From: Chlorobium sp.
GTDB taxonomy: Bacteria > Bacteroidota > Chlorobiia > Chlorobiales > Chlorobiaceae
Assembly: GCA_005862225.1 (NCBI GenBank)
Contig: SZXV01000002.1
Span: 558,001-622,000 of the forward strand
DNA length: 64,000 nucleotides
Reading direction: 5' to 3'
Position numbers and translations under genes: made by a program. Below the pieces are notes generated by a model. The model ran no database searches, had not been told where the DNA came from, and worked only from the letters and a program-made list of their open reading frames with translations. This document shows, one piece after another, positions 27,369 to 36,657 of this stretch. Each line of letters opens with the position of its first letter. Position 1 is the first letter of the stretch.

Positions 27369-30300
27369 TTATTCCTGTCCATAATTTAAGACCGGCGCCA
27401 GCCATTTTTCTGTTTCTTTAATATTTTTTCCTTTACGAGCTGCGTAATCCTCAACCTGGTCTTTTCCAATTTTCCCAAGCATAAAATATTTTGCCAGCGG
27501 GTTTGCGAAATAGAGGCCGCAGACTGATGCTGCCGGGTTCATAGCGAATGATTCCGTGAGTGTGATGCCGGTATTTTTTTCAGCATTGAGCAAGTCGAAA
27601 AGCTCCACTTTTTCGGTATGATCCGGGCAGGCGGGATAGCCTGCTGCCGGGCGGATGCCTTGATACTTTTCAGCAATGAGATCAGCAATATCCAACGGCT
27701 GGCCTGCGGAGATTTCCGGATGGCATGCGCATTTCTTGTCGTGCTTTTCAATGGGTTCATATCCCCAGAGTTCTCGTCTCACACGCTCATGGAGCATTTC
27801 GGCAAATGCTTCTGCAAGGCGATCGGCAAGAGCCTGCGTCATGATGCGATGGTAGTCATCATGCTCATTGCTGAACTCTTTGAGCACCTTTTCGATGCCG
27901 AGGCCAGCGGTGACGGCGAAGCCACCGATGTAATCATGCACTCCAGATTCGACAGAGGCAATAAAGTCAGCCAAAGCAAGATGAGGCTCACCATCCCCTT
28001 TTTCCTGCTGCTGGCGCAAGGTATGCAGGGTCATGAGCACAGCGGTGCGACTCTCATCGGTATAGACCTCAATATCATCGCCCTTGCTGTTGGCAGGAAA
28101 GATTCCGGCAACACCTTTCAGGCCAAGAAGTTGTTCCTTTTCAATCCGGTCAAGGAGTTTTTTTGCATCGGCCAGAAGTTTTTTTGCTTCTGTGCCGTAC
28201 TTCGCATCATCGAGAATCTGCGGGTAGCGACCGTGCAGCTCCCATGCCATGAAAAATGGTGTCCAGTCGATGTAAGAGCGCAGCTCTTCGACGGTTACAT
28301 TTTCCAGCAGGGTGATGCCCGGTTTCAGCGGTTTGTAGACCGTTGGTGGCAATGAGGCGCGGTTTTTCCGGGCATCAGCCAATGAAAGGTATTTTTTTGA
28401 AGCGCTGTTTGAGGAATGGCTCTCTCTCAATCCTGTTTGCTCCTTTTTGAGAGCTGCGATATATGATGGGCTGAGTGCCGGATTGAGCAGGCTGTTAACC
28501 ACAGGAACGCTCCGGGATGCATCAAGCACCTGGACAACAGCCCCAGAATAGACCGGCGCAATTTTTACGGCGGTGTGCATTCGTGATGTGGTGGCGCCAC
28601 CAATGAGCAAAGGAATTTTCATACCGAGTCGTTCCATTTCGCTGGCGACATGCACCATTTCGTCAAGCGACGGGGTGATGAGGCCACTCAGGCCAAGCAG
28701 ATCAGCCTTTTCGCGCTCAATCGCTTCAAGAATTTTTTCACAGGGCATCATGACGCCGATATCAACCACATCGTAGTTGTTGCAGGCAAGCACAACCGCA
28801 ACAATATTTTTGCCAATGTCGTGCACATCACCTTTCACTGTGGCCAAAAGTACCTTGGCAGCAGCACGGGTGTCCTTGTTTTTCGCCTTCTCTGCTGCAA
28901 TGTAGGGCAGAAGGCAGGCAACGGAACGTTTCATGACACGTGCGCTCTTTACCACCTGAGGGAGGAACATTTTACCGACGGCAAAGAGGTCACCGATGGC
29001 ATTCATCCCATCCATCAGCGGCCCTTCAATGACCTGAAGCGGACTTGGGTAAAGCTGTCGCGCCTCTTCGGTATCCTCTTCGATAAATTCGACAATACCT
29101 TTGATCAATGCGTGGCGCAGCCGCTCTTCAACCGGAGCACTACGCCACTCTGCCGCTTTGGCTTCGATCTTTTCTCCGCCAGTAGCGATGGTCTCGGCAA
29201 AGCTGACAAGCCGTTCCGTAGCGTCAGGGCGACGGTCAAGCAGCACATCCTCAACCCGAACCAGCAATTCCGGTTCAATGTCTTCATAGATGGCGAGCTG
29301 TCCGGCATTGACGATACCCATGTCGAGCCCCGCACGGATGGCGTGGTAGAGAAAGGCGGCGTGCATGGATTCCCTTACCGTTTCATTGCCACGGAAAGAG
29401 AAGGAGACGTTGCTGATACCGCCGGAGACCTTTGCATAAGGGAGGTTTTCCTTGATCCAGCGGACGGACTCAATAAAATCAACTGCGTAGTTATTGTGCT
29501 CTTCGATGCCGGTAGCAACAGTCAACACATTGGGATCAAAAATAATATCTTCAGGAGGAAAACCGACTTCCTGAACAAGAATATCGTAGGCGCGTTTGCA
29601 GATGTCAATGCGGCGCTGATAATTATCGGCCTGTCCCTGTTCGTCAAAAGCCATCACCACGGTGGCAGCGCCGTACTGTAACACTTTACGGGCTCTCTGT
29701 TTGAACAACTCCTCACCCTCCTTGAGGCTTATGGAGTTGACAATGCTTTTGCCCTGCACGCACTGCAGGCCGCTCTCAATAACCGACCATTTCGAGCTGT
29801 CGATCATCACCGGCACGCGGGAGATCTCCGGCTCAGAGGCGATGAGGTTGAGGAACTCCTTCATCACCTTCTCGGAGTCGAGCATCCCCTCATCGACATT
29901 GACATCAATCACCTGTGCGCCACTCTCTACCTGCTGGTGGGCAATGGAGAGCGCTTCATCGTAGTTGCCCTCTTTGATGAGACGGGCAAATTTTTTCGAT
30001 CCGGTTACGTTCGTTCGTTCGCCAATGTTGACGAAGCCTGTTGTGTGGTTGACGAAAAGCGGTTCAAGGCCGGAGAGTTGCAGTTCATGCTTTTTTGCAG
30101 GGCGCTGCCGTGGCGGAAGGTTTTTTACCGCTTCAGCAATTGCCTTGATATGCTGTGGAGTAGTGCCGCAGCATCCTCCAACAATATTGACAAATCCTGA
30201 TGTCGCAAAATCGGCAATCTGTGCGGCCATATATTCCGGGGAGTCGTCATATTCGCCAAATTCGTTTGGCAGTCCAGCATTCGGATAGACGCTCACGTAA

Positions 30301-31094
30301 CTTTCAGCAATGCCCGCCATTGCAGCAATGAAGGGGCGCATCTGCTTGGAGCCAAGCGCACAGTTCAGGCCGATAGAGAGAAGATCAGGCAGATGGGCAA
30401 TAGATGTCCAGAATGCTTCGGTGGTCTGACCGGAAAGGGTACGCCCGCTTGCATCGACTACCGTGCCGGAGACCATCACCGGCACACGCCAGCCGGTGCG
30501 ATCGAAAAACTCTTCAATGGCAAAAAGAGCCGCCTTGCAGTTCAGTGTGTCAAAGACCGTTTCGACAAGCAGCAGATCAACTCCGCCCTCCTTAAGCCCT
30601 TCAAGCTGAACAATGTAGTTATCGACCACCTCACGGAAGGTGACGGCGCGATAACCTGGACGGTTGACATCGGGGGAGAGTGAGAGCGTTTTGTTGGTCG
30701 GGCCAATGGAGCCAGCCACAAAGCGTGGTTTGTCAGGAGTTTTTGCAGAATAGTCGTTGGCTGCGCGTCGCGCAAGGCGGGTGGCCTCTATATTCAGCTC
30801 CTTTACCAGCTCTACGGCATTATAGTCCCCCTGGGATATAGGGTTGGCGTTGAAAGTGTTGGTTTCAATAATATCAGAGCCAGCCTCAAGAAAGTCGCAA
30901 TGGAGGGCATAGATAATCTCCGGTTGCGTTAACACAAGCATATCATTGTTTCCAAGAAGCGGATGGGAGTGAGAGGCGAACCGTTCTCCCCGGTAATCCT
31001 CTTCTTTCAATTTATGACGCTGGATCATGGTGCCCATTGCACCGTCGAGCACAAGAATGCGCTCTTCCAGCAGGCTTAAAAAGGTGTTTTTCAT
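27369..31094 (-). CDS. metH: Cobalamin-dependent methionine synthase, full length
   Basis: 1241 residues with all four modules. The homocysteine domain (about 1-330) has [10 protein letters not shown] and zinc ligands in GLNCALG and GGCCGTTP. The pterin domain (about 350-610) has [16 protein letters not shown]. The cap and B12 domain (about 640-890) has [15 protein letters not shown] with the cobalt-ligand His near 757. The AdoMet reactivation domain (about 920-1200) ends with [17 protein letters not shown]. It methylates homocysteine from methyltetrahydrofolate. No B12 or SAM riboswitch is apparent in the 150 bases upstream. A fragment of a second copy is at 26296-26349. Confidence 0.97.
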   Translation of the reverse strand: MKNTFLSLLEERILVLDGAMGTMIQRHKLKEEDYRGERFASHSHPLLGNNDMLVLTQPEIIYALHCDFLEAGSDIIETNTFNANPISQGDYNAVELVKELNIEATRLARRAANDYSAKTPDKPRFVAGSIGPTNKTLSLSPDVNRPGYRAVTFREVVDNYIVQLEGLKEGGVDLLLVETVFDTLNCKAALFAIEEFFDRTGWRVPVMVSGTVVDASGRTLSGQTTEAFWTSIAHLPDLLSIGLNCALGSKQMRPFIAAMAGIAESYVSVYPNAGLPNEFGEYDDSPEYMAAQIADFATSGFVNIVGGCCGTTPQHIKAIAEAVKNLPPRQRPAKKHELQLSGLEPLFVNHTTGFVNIGERTNVTGSKKFARLIKEGNYDEALSIAHQQVESGAQVIDVNVDEGMLDSEKVMKEFLNLIASEPEISRVPVMIDSSKWSVIESGLQCVQGKSIVNSISLKEGEELFKQRARKVLQYGAATVVMAFDEQGQADNYQRRIDICKRAYDILVQEVGFPPEDIIFDPNVLTVATGIEEHNNYAVDFIESVRWIKENLPYAKVSGGISNVSFSFRGNETVRESMHAAFLYHAIRAGLDMGIVNAGQLAIYEDIEPELLVRVEDVLLDRRPDATERLVSFAETIATGGEKIEAKAAEWRSAPVEERLRHALIKGIVEFIEEDTEEARQLYPSPLQVIEGPLMDGMNAIGDLFAVGKMFLPQVVKSARVMKRSVACLLPYIAAEKAKNKDTRAAAKVLLATVKGDVHDIGKNIVAVVLACNNYDVVDIGVMMPCEKILEAIEREKADLLGLSGLITPSLDEMVHVASEMERLGMKIPLLIGGATTSRMHTAVKIAPVYSGAVVQVLDASRSVPVVNSLLNPALSPSYIAALKKEQTGLRESHSSNSASKKYLSLADARKNRASLPPTVYKPLKPGITLLENVTVEELRSYIDWTPFFMAWELHGRYPQILDDAKYGTEAKKLLADAKKLLDRIEKEQLLGLKGVAGIFPANSKGDDIEVYTDESRTAVLMTLHTLRQQQEKGDGEPHLALADFIASVESGVHDYIGGFAVTAGLGIEKVLKEFSNEHDDYHRIMTQALADRLAEAFAEMLHERVRRELWGYEPIEKHDKKCACHPEISAGQPLDIADLIAEKYQGIRPAAGYPACPDHTEKVELFDLLNAEKNTGITLTESFAMNPAASVCGLYFANPLAKYFMLGKIGKDQVEDYAARKGKNIKETEKWLAPVLNYGQE

Positions 31095-31248
31095 TCGTTA
31101 AAGCATGGCAGTGATTAAAAAAAACAGAATATACGGATAACGCCGGCAAATACGTTCCTTCAGGCAGCGCTCATCATCTGTTTTTATGCTTCAATGAGTA
31201 GAAGCGGAAGGTTTTTTTTGAGCGGTTTGTGAATGGTCCTGTGCCGTG

Positions 31249-31593
31249 TTAAAAGGATGAAGGCCCTCCAAATGTTTTATTGTAATCACGAATAGTGTCG
31301 GCTTCTCTTTCGATGTACTCTGCGATGACCTTGTTAAAAAGATCGTTGAAGCTTCGGCGTTTCATGTGAGCGATTTTTGTAAAGTCTTCAAAAACAGATG
31401 GTTGTATGACTAAATTGACGCGTTTGGTTTTATGTTCAGCCGGATTTTCTTTATGTGTATATGGAGTGTTTCCTGTATATCCCGTATTCGATGTTCTTGA
31501 TGTATGTTGTGTATGAGATGTATCTCTTTCGGATTGAGCACTACTGATAAATGCCGTGGCCGGATTGAAGTCCTTGAAGGTTTTCTTTGCCAT
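31249..31593 (-). CDS. Ribbon-helix-helix partition partner (ParG/omega-like) with a Thr-repeat tail
   Basis: 114 residues. Residues 1-22 are ordinary, residues 23-46 are eight exact Xaa-Xaa-Thr triplets (RDT SHT QHT SRT SNT GYT GNT PYT), and residues 57-100 form the DNA-binding ribbon-helix-helix: KRVNLVIQPSVFEDFTKIAH then RRSFNDLFNKVIAEYIE. The layout (mobile N-terminal tail plus C-terminal RHH dimer) is that of ParG/omega partners of plasmid ParA proteins, whose tails stimulate the ATPase. It sits two bases behind parA. The triplets are encoded by a 9-bp DNA repeat also found upstream of parA. Partition role is inferred from context. Confidence 0.78.
   Translation of the reverse strand: MAKKTFKDFNPATAFISSAQSERDTSHTQHTSRTSNTGYTGNTPYTHKENPAEHKTKRVNLVIQPSVFEDFTKIAHMKRRSFNDLFNKVIAEYIEREADTIRDYNKTFGGPSSF
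31456..31527. repeat. Iteron array 1: eight 9-bp units inside the RHH coding sequence
   Basis: Forward-strand units in register, no spacers: tgtatatgg, agtgtttcc, tgtatatcc, cgtattcga, tgttcttga, tgtatgttg, tgtatgaga, tgtatctct. Consensus TGTATNNNN. The array equals codons 23-46 of the RHH gene and accounts for its Xaa-Xaa-Thr repeat. Likely binding sites of the RHH protein (centromere or operator). Confidence 0.8.
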
Positions 31594-31595
31594 TG

Positions 31596-32360
31596 TTACA
31601 TTCCCCCTTTTGTCACTTGCAGGTATTCAACAATAAAATCCTGATAATCTTTTGCCGGATTGCTGGCAGGTGCGTAACTGTGCAGTGGCTCGCGTCGTGC
31701 CTGTGCTTCCTTGATGGCTATTCCTTCCCTGATCGTGGTCTTGAAAAGTTTAGTGCCCAATTGCTGTGCAGTTGAATCAATAATGTCTGCCAGATCACGG
31801 CTCAGGATAGTGCGGTTGTTAAAGCGGGTAATCAGAATGCCTTCAACTTTCAGATCGGAGTTGCAGTACTCTTTGACGGCACTGATGGTGCTATAGAGCT
31901 GTGTGATTCCATGGATGCTGTACGTGTCGGCCTGGACAGGAATGATGACTTCGGTCGCAGCAGTCAGCGCGTTTATGGTCAAGGTTCCGAGAGCTGGCGG
32001 GGTATCGATGATGCAGAAATCGTATTTATTCCGGATGGGCCGCAGTGCCTCTTTGAGGCGGTACTCTTTTCCTGTCTGGGTTATTTCAAGGTCGGCGCCA
32101 GAAAGTTGCGGACTTGCCGGAATAATTGCACCCTGTGCTGTATGCTGTGTTGCCTCTTGTGCTGTTGCCTTTTTGGTCAGCACATCATAGGCGGTTGGTC
32201 TCCCTGCTTCGGCTTCCATCGTTGAGGAGAGGTTTCCTTGTGGATCAACGTCGACAAACAATACCCTGAATCCTTGATGCTGCAACCCCTGACCCAAGGC
32301 ATGGGCTGTGGTGCTTTTGCCTGTTCCTCCCTTTTGCAGGGCGATAGTGATGATGCGCAT
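31596..32360 (-). CDS. ParA-family partition ATPase (plasmid type)
   Basis: 254 residues. The deviant Walker A reads QKGGTGKSTTAHALGQGL, with signature Lys at both ends; LFVDVDPQGNLSS is the A' motif and FCIIDTPPALGTLTINAL the Walker B. No N-terminal helix-turn-helix, so it is of the small ParA (type Ib/delta) class rather than P1/F type. It is followed two bases later by the RHH partner and preceded by two iteron arrays, giving a complete parA-partner-site cassette. Such ATPases move DNA by forming gradients on the nucleoid. Its presence beside metH suggests an integrated plasmid or element segment, or a chromosomally adopted system. Confidence 0.9.
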   Translation of the reverse strand: MRIITIALQKGGTGKSTTAHALGQGLQHQGFRVLFVDVDPQGNLSSTMEAEAGRPTAYDVLTKKATAQEATQHTAQGAIIPASPQLSGADLEITQTGKEYRLKEALRPIRNKYDFCIIDTPPALGTLTINALTAATEVIIPVQADTYSIHGITQLYSTISAVKEYCNSDLKVEGILITRFNNRTILSRDLADIIDSTAQQLGTKLFKTTIREGIAIKEAQARREPLHSYAPASNPAKDYQDFIVEYLQVTKGGM

Positions 32361-32364
32361 AGTG

Positions 32365-32418
32365 TGTGTTTTGTGTGTCCAGTGTATTAAGTGTATATGA
32401 CGTATGCTGTGTATAGCT
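32365..32418. repeat. Iteron array 2: six 9-bp units just upstream of parA
   Basis: Forward-strand units: tgtgttttg, tgtgtccag, tgtattaag, tgtatatga, cgtatgctg, tgtatagct. Same TGTATNNNN consensus and 9-bp period as array 1. It starts five bases before the parA start codon, so RHH binding there would cover the promoter or leader and could autoregulate the operon. Confidence 0.78.
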
Positions 32419-32562
32419 TAGGTTGCAACTGCCCATTCGATTCGTTGCAATAATGGGGTAGTTATTGTATAAATATAGGTAAAGAAGAAGAATAACCATC
32501 AATAATGCGCATTATTTCAAAAGAAAGAGTGGGAGAATTTGATGGCAAAGGATGGGGGTTGT

Positions 32563-32616
32563 GTGATTTGTGTGGTCGGTGTATATGACGTTATTTCTGT
32601 ATAAAGTGTATTCTGT
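32563..32616. repeat. Iteron array 3: six 9-bp units, 144 bp beyond array 2
   Basis: Forward-strand units: tgtgatttg, tgtggtcgg, tgtatatga, cgttatttc, tgtataaag, tgtattctg. Like array 2 it has six units, two TGTG units at the left and a CGT variant after a TGTATATGA unit. Placed between parA and the esterase gene. Confidence 0.75.
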
Positions 32617-32707
32617 TGAGCCAAAAGATTGCACGACCGTAATGGCTCAAACAGACGAAACGAGTCAGGTATTGCTTCTGAAACTGGCAGGAAGCACAAA
32701 TGAGCTG

Positions 32708-33370
32708 TTATTCCAGAGATTCTGGCGCCCTTTTTTCAAGCCAGGAGTGGATCAGTTCAATGCCTTTGTCGGCGATCTGGTGCGCTATCGGATATTCACT
32801 ATAGGTGAGATCATTGACACGCTCTTCCAGCCACTCATTTGCCGCTCGTCCTTTTGCAATCTGGAGGATATCATCATAAATCCCATGGAGTACAAGAAAA
32901 GGAAGTTTTTTTATGCTGTTGTCATCTTTTGGACGCATGTCAGGCAACTGTCCTGAACAGGCAATAACCCCGTGAAGCAACTCTGGTTCACTGAAGGCCG
33001 TCATGTAACTCATCACTGCTCCCTGGCTGAATCCCATCAGAAAAACCTTGTTGCCGGCAGGTTTGTATTCTGCAAGAATATCATGGATAAAGCTGATGAA
33101 TTGCAGGCGAGCCTCCTCTGCTGCAACGTAGTCAACAGCAATGCCGGTTGGAGTAAAACTGAGTGGGAACCAGCCGAACATGCCCAAATCAAGGGTGTGT
33201 GGGGCGCGAACGCTGATGTATCTAAGCCCCCCATGAAGCATCGGCGCAAGCTGAATCAAATCTTTTTCATTGCTGCCATAACCGTGCAACAGCATCATGA
33301 TCGGAGCATTGTCAGGCGCGGCAGGGGCAAGATCAAGAAAGGTGAGAGAAAGATGTCTTCGTTGAAGCAT
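32708..33370 (-). CDS. Carboxylesterase/phospholipase-type alpha/beta hydrolase (YpfH-like)
   Basis: 220 residues. The oxyanion region is MMLLHGYGSNEKDLIQLA, the nucleophile motif VFLMGFSQGAVMSYM (GFSQG), the acid in VLHGIYDD and the His in YPIAHQI near the C terminus. This is the carboxylesterase/lysophospholipase family of about 200-220 residues; the true substrate is not predictable. It lies 15 bases behind mnmA on the same strand, so probably shares its message. Confidence 0.87.
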   Translation of the reverse strand: MLQRRHLSLTFLDLAPAAPDNAPIMMLLHGYGSNEKDLIQLAPMLHGGLRYISVRAPHTLDLGMFGWFPLSFTPTGIAVDYVAAEEARLQFISFIHDILAEYKPAGNKVFLMGFSQGAVMSYMTAFSEPELLHGVIACSGQLPDMRPKDDNSIKKLPFLVLHGIYDDILQIAKGRAANEWLEERVNDLTYSEYPIAHQIADKGIELIHSWLEKRAPESLE

Positions 33371-33385
33371 GATGTCAGAATAAAA

Positions 33386-34471
33386 TTATGGTTGAGATTC
33401 GTGAATAACTTTGGAGATAAAGCCGCCTCCGAGCACCTCGGTGTCGTAGTAAAATACTGCCGCCTGCCCGGATGCAATGGCGCTTTTTGGTGAAGCGAAT
33501 GATACGGCAACAGTATTATTTTCAAGGGGCTCAATGGTGCAGGGGGTTTCGCGGTCACGATACCTTATTTTTCCGAGAGCTTCCATTGGCTTGCCAAGAG
33601 ATTCAAGGCCAATCCAGTTGAGGCCGGAGGCCACCAGACGACGGCTTTCCAGCGCAGATTTTGTCCCGACCTGAAGAAGGTTGTGCTCCGAGTCGAGCCC
33701 TGTGACATACAGAGGTACTTTGGCTGAAACTCCAAGTCCGCGTCGTTGGCCGATCGTGTAGAACGGATAGCCCCGGTGCTTGCCGATAACCTTACCGGTT
33801 TCATCCACAATGTCGCCGTTCGCCACCTTTTCTGCGAGGCCGGGGATGGCTCCGGCAAGGTAGCTGCAATAGTCGTCCTGCGGCACAAAACAGATCTCCT
33901 GGCTCTCCTTTTTTTCAGCAGCCCGTACTCCAAAAGTGTGGGCCAGAGCGCGCACCTCCGGTTTGGTCAGTGCGCCAAGCGGCAGAAGCGTTTTCGCCAG
34001 GTCGCTCTGGGAGAGCATCCAGAGGAAGTAACTCTGGTCTTTCTGCGGATCAACTCCCTTGTACAGCCTGTAGCGTCCGTCGCTAAAAGATGTTGAGGCA
34101 AAGTGGCCGGTAGCGACAAACTCCGCATCAAGCATTTTTGCCCCCTCAAAGAGGCCGAACCACTTGATTTTTTTGTTGCAGACCATGCAGGGGTTTGGCG
34201 TCCGACCTGCAAGATAGTCATCATGAAAATAGCTGATAACCTCATCTCTGAATTTGCGGCTGAGGTTCAGCGTAAAGACCGGGATCTGAAAATCAGGATG
34301 GTCACTGATAACAAGCGGCGAAGGCTGAATCGAAGGGTTTTCATCCAAAGAGTCGAGCACCTTGATGTTCAGGCCCGTCACCTGATAGCCCTGCTTCAAG
34401 AGCAGGCACGCCGTAACAGCAGAATCAACCCCGCCCGAAATACCGACAAGAACTTTTTTCTGTGCGCTCAT
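33386..34471 (-). CDS. mnmA: tRNA-specific 2-thiouridylase
   Basis: 361 residues from the ATG at 34471; an in-frame start 19 codons upstream lacks family similarity. The PP-loop reads VGISGGVDSAVTACLLLKQG. The catalytic cysteines are in NPCMVCNKKIKW and SQEICFVPQDDY, and the C-terminal beta-barrel has GQAAVFYYDTEVLGGGFI. It thiolates U34 of tRNA-Lys, -Glu and -Gln. Confidence 0.95.
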   Translation of the reverse strand: MSAQKKVLVGISGGVDSAVTACLLLKQGYQVTGLNIKVLDSLDENPSIQPSPLVISDHPDFQIPVFTLNLSRKFRDEVISYFHDDYLAGRTPNPCMVCNKKIKWFGLFEGAKMLDAEFVATGHFASTSFSDGRYRLYKGVDPQKDQSYFLWMLSQSDLAKTLLPLGALTKPEVRALAHTFGVRAAEKKESQEICFVPQDDYCSYLAGAIPGLAEKVANGDIVDETGKVIGKHRGYPFYTIGQRRGLGVSAKVPLYVTGLDSEHNLLQVGTKSALESRRLVASGLNWIGLESLGKPMEALGKIRYRDRETPCTIEPLENNTVAVSFASPKSAIASGQAAVFYYDTEVLGGGFISKVIHESQP

Positions 34472-34968
34472 GGGGTGAATCCGGGAAAAAGGGTGGGAAA
34501 TAATGTCTCGGCAATGAGAGTGCTGCACTCAGGTTAACAATCTCCGGTTCCAGTGCCATGGGGTGAGATAAGTCAAGAGATACTGAGGCTTTAAAGGTCA
34601 TGTTCTGCCGGTTGTGATGCGGTGTTTTTTATTATTGACATAATACGTTATGAAGGTTAAAGAAGCAAAATCTGCCCATCAATTTGCTTGCCTTGACTTT
34701 GAGCGTTGTTCAGAATTGGTCATTGATGCTGTATTCTATTAGCCTCGTGATTCTCCCAAGCGCATACCAGTAAGGCTCAACAGTTTTAGTGATCTGTTAC
34801 AATGGTTTAATCTTTCCTGCTGAACAGGCAAGCTCAAGCGTTTCGTAATATTGGAGACGCTGTTCATCAGAAAGCTCGCTTGAAGAGATGTGAATTTATT
34901 CAATTATAAGCTGTAAATACACAATATCACCTACGTCCCCCTTGTCACCTTAAACAATCTGTTAAATT
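34472..34968. other. Gene-poor gap with possible relics
   Basis: About 500 bases between mnmA and the ETF-quinone oxidoreductase. On the reverse strand near 34800-34900 a short stretch reads SSELSDEQRLQYYETLELAC and ends at a stop after AGKIKPL, which looks like the last residues of a lost gene. On the forward strand a 30-codon frame (34649-34741, MKVKEAKSAHQFA...) follows TTGACATAATAC but matches nothing I know. Neither is called as a gene. Confidence 0.4.
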
Positions 34969-36642
34969 TTAGCTCACCTTGTACCCCGGCCCTCCGCCAC
35001 CCTCGGGCACTGTCCACATAATCACGCCATACGGGTCAGCAACTTCGCAGGTCTTGCAGTGTAAACAATTCGACGGATTCAGCTTGAGCGCCGGAACGGG
35101 TTCGGTGATGATGTCGTACACCGCTGCGGGGCAGAAGTGCTGGCAGGGGTTGCCGAACTCAATAGTGCATTTTTTCAGGCAGATCTCGGCAATGTCTTCA
35201 GGCTTGATGCGCAGATGGCAGGGCTGGTTCTCTTCGTGCATGACGCCTGAATTGAAAAGACTTCTCTCTTTACTGAACGTTCTGATGTCATCTGCCCTGA
35301 ACTCTGGTATTACGGCATCAGCGCTTTTGTTTTTTTTCAGGCCAGGGTTGGGAAGGGATGAAAAGCCAGGCAGGTTTATATGAGTTTTTTTCATGGAGAG
35401 CCCGGGAAAGCTGAGCTGGAGGCCCGCCTGAATCAATCCGGCATATAAGCCGTTGTCAAACGCTTTGCGGTAGTTTCTGGCGGCGTGAAGTTCGTCGTAA
35501 GCCCATGAAGTTCTGAACTTCTCCTCGCAGCTTTTCAGCCGTTCAGTTGAAAAATCCTCGTGCAGCAGCGCATCAAAGAGGGTTTCGGCGGCAATGATGC
35601 CCGACTTCATGGCGAGGTGTATTCCCTTGTGTCGTTGCATGTTCACCATTCCAGCCGATTCACCGGTGAGGAGATAGCCTGGCCCGTAGAGAGGCGGCAT
35701 GGCGTCAACGCCGCCGGAGGTTATGGTTCTTGCGCCCGCTTCAACCATTGTTCCACTTTTGAGGATGTTGGCCATCAACGGGTGAAGTTTGAAGCGCTGG
35801 AGATTTAGATGGGGGTCGCAAACTGGTGAATCAGGCCCCAGTGATGAAATACATCCGATGGAGACGAGTGTCGGGGAGAAAGCGTAGAGCCATGCGCCGC
35901 CGTAAACATCCGCCTCAAAAGGGAAGCCGAAGGTGTGGTGTACCTCTCCTGCAATAACCCGCCCTTCGGGGATCCGCCATGTCTCTTTAACACCGGATTC
36001 ATAACGCTGGAGAGAGCGGCCAGTCGCAAAGTGTCTGAAAAGCTGTCGCGTGAGCGAGCCGTCTGACCCTTCGCCGATCACCGTTACCTTGCTTTTCAGC
36101 AGTAATCCGGGTTCGTAGCCGGGTTTCTGATGACCGTTTTTATCGACTCCCTTCTCTTCGGTTATAATGCCGGCAAGTCGTCCGTTTTCGATAAAGGGTG
36201 CTGAGGCTGCGGTGTTGTCGAAGAGCTGAATGCCCTCCTTTTCAGCCTTTTCAGCGAGCCATGCACCGAAGCGGCTGAGCGAGACGATGAGTGAGTTTTT
36301 GTTGCTGAACGTTTCTGGCACAAAGGGAATCGGAAATTTCCTTTTGCTTTGCAGGAACCAGATTGTTTCATGGCTGACGGTGGCTTCAATCGGGCAGCCC
36401 TGCTCCCGGTAGTCGGGAAGAACTTCTTCAAGGGCTCTCGGGTCAAGCAGAGCGCCTGAGAGCAGATGTGCGCCCGCATAGCGTCCTTTATCGATCACGG
36501 TTATGGATGGTTCAAGCGGGTTCGCCGAATGGGCGTTGTGGCGCTTGATCAGGCGCTGGAGATGGATGGCCGCAGTGAGGTTGGCAGGTCCCGCTCCGAC
36601 AAAAATAATATCAAATTCCAGTGATTCCCGTTCCTGTTCCAT
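34969..36642 (-). CDS. Electron-transfer-flavoprotein:quinone oxidoreductase
   Basis: 557 residues. FDIIFVGAGPANLTAAIHLQRL is the FAD-binding fold, followed by HLLSGALLDPRALEEVLPDY and the family block GYLLTGESAGMVNMQRHKG. The C-terminal ferredoxin domain has NPCQHFCPAAVYDI and NPSNCLHCKTCEVADPYGVI, which supply the 4Fe-4S cluster. The protein passes electrons from reduced ETF to the membrane quinone pool. No etfA/etfB genes are in the window, so the donor is unknown; a strict anaerobe may use it for menaquinone-linked oxidation of acyl- or amino-acid-derived electrons. mgtE lies 16 bases upstream on the same strand. Confidence 0.92.
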   Translation of the reverse strand: MEQERESLEFDIIFVGAGPANLTAAIHLQRLIKRHNAHSANPLEPSITVIDKGRYAGAHLLSGALLDPRALEEVLPDYREQGCPIEATVSHETIWFLQSKRKFPIPFVPETFSNKNSLIVSLSRFGAWLAEKAEKEGIQLFDNTAASAPFIENGRLAGIITEEKGVDKNGHQKPGYEPGLLLKSKVTVIGEGSDGSLTRQLFRHFATGRSLQRYESGVKETWRIPEGRVIAGEVHHTFGFPFEADVYGGAWLYAFSPTLVSIGCISSLGPDSPVCDPHLNLQRFKLHPLMANILKSGTMVEAGARTITSGGVDAMPPLYGPGYLLTGESAGMVNMQRHKGIHLAMKSGIIAAETLFDALLHEDFSTERLKSCEEKFRTSWAYDELHAARNYRKAFDNGLYAGLIQAGLQLSFPGLSMKKTHINLPGFSSLPNPGLKKNKSADAVIPEFRADDIRTFSKERSLFNSGVMHEENQPCHLRIKPEDIAEICLKKCTIEFGNPCQHFCPAAVYDIITEPVPALKLNPSNCLHCKTCEVADPYGVIMWTVPEGGGGPGYKVS

Positions 36643-36657
36643 AGCTCAAGCGGTTGT

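Noticed and set aside
28650-29681. A 343-codon forward frame inside metH
   Set aside because: Entirely antisense to the conserved pterin and B12 domains of metH; no motif or ribosome-binding site.
31095-31248. Cobalamin or SAM riboswitch ahead of metH
   Set aside because: The gap is too short for a normal B12 riboswitch, and no B12-box or SAM-type stem pattern was found by eye.
31456-32616. CRISPR array
   Set aside because: Repeats are 9 bp, contiguous and degenerate without spacers, and no cas genes are present; iterons fit better.
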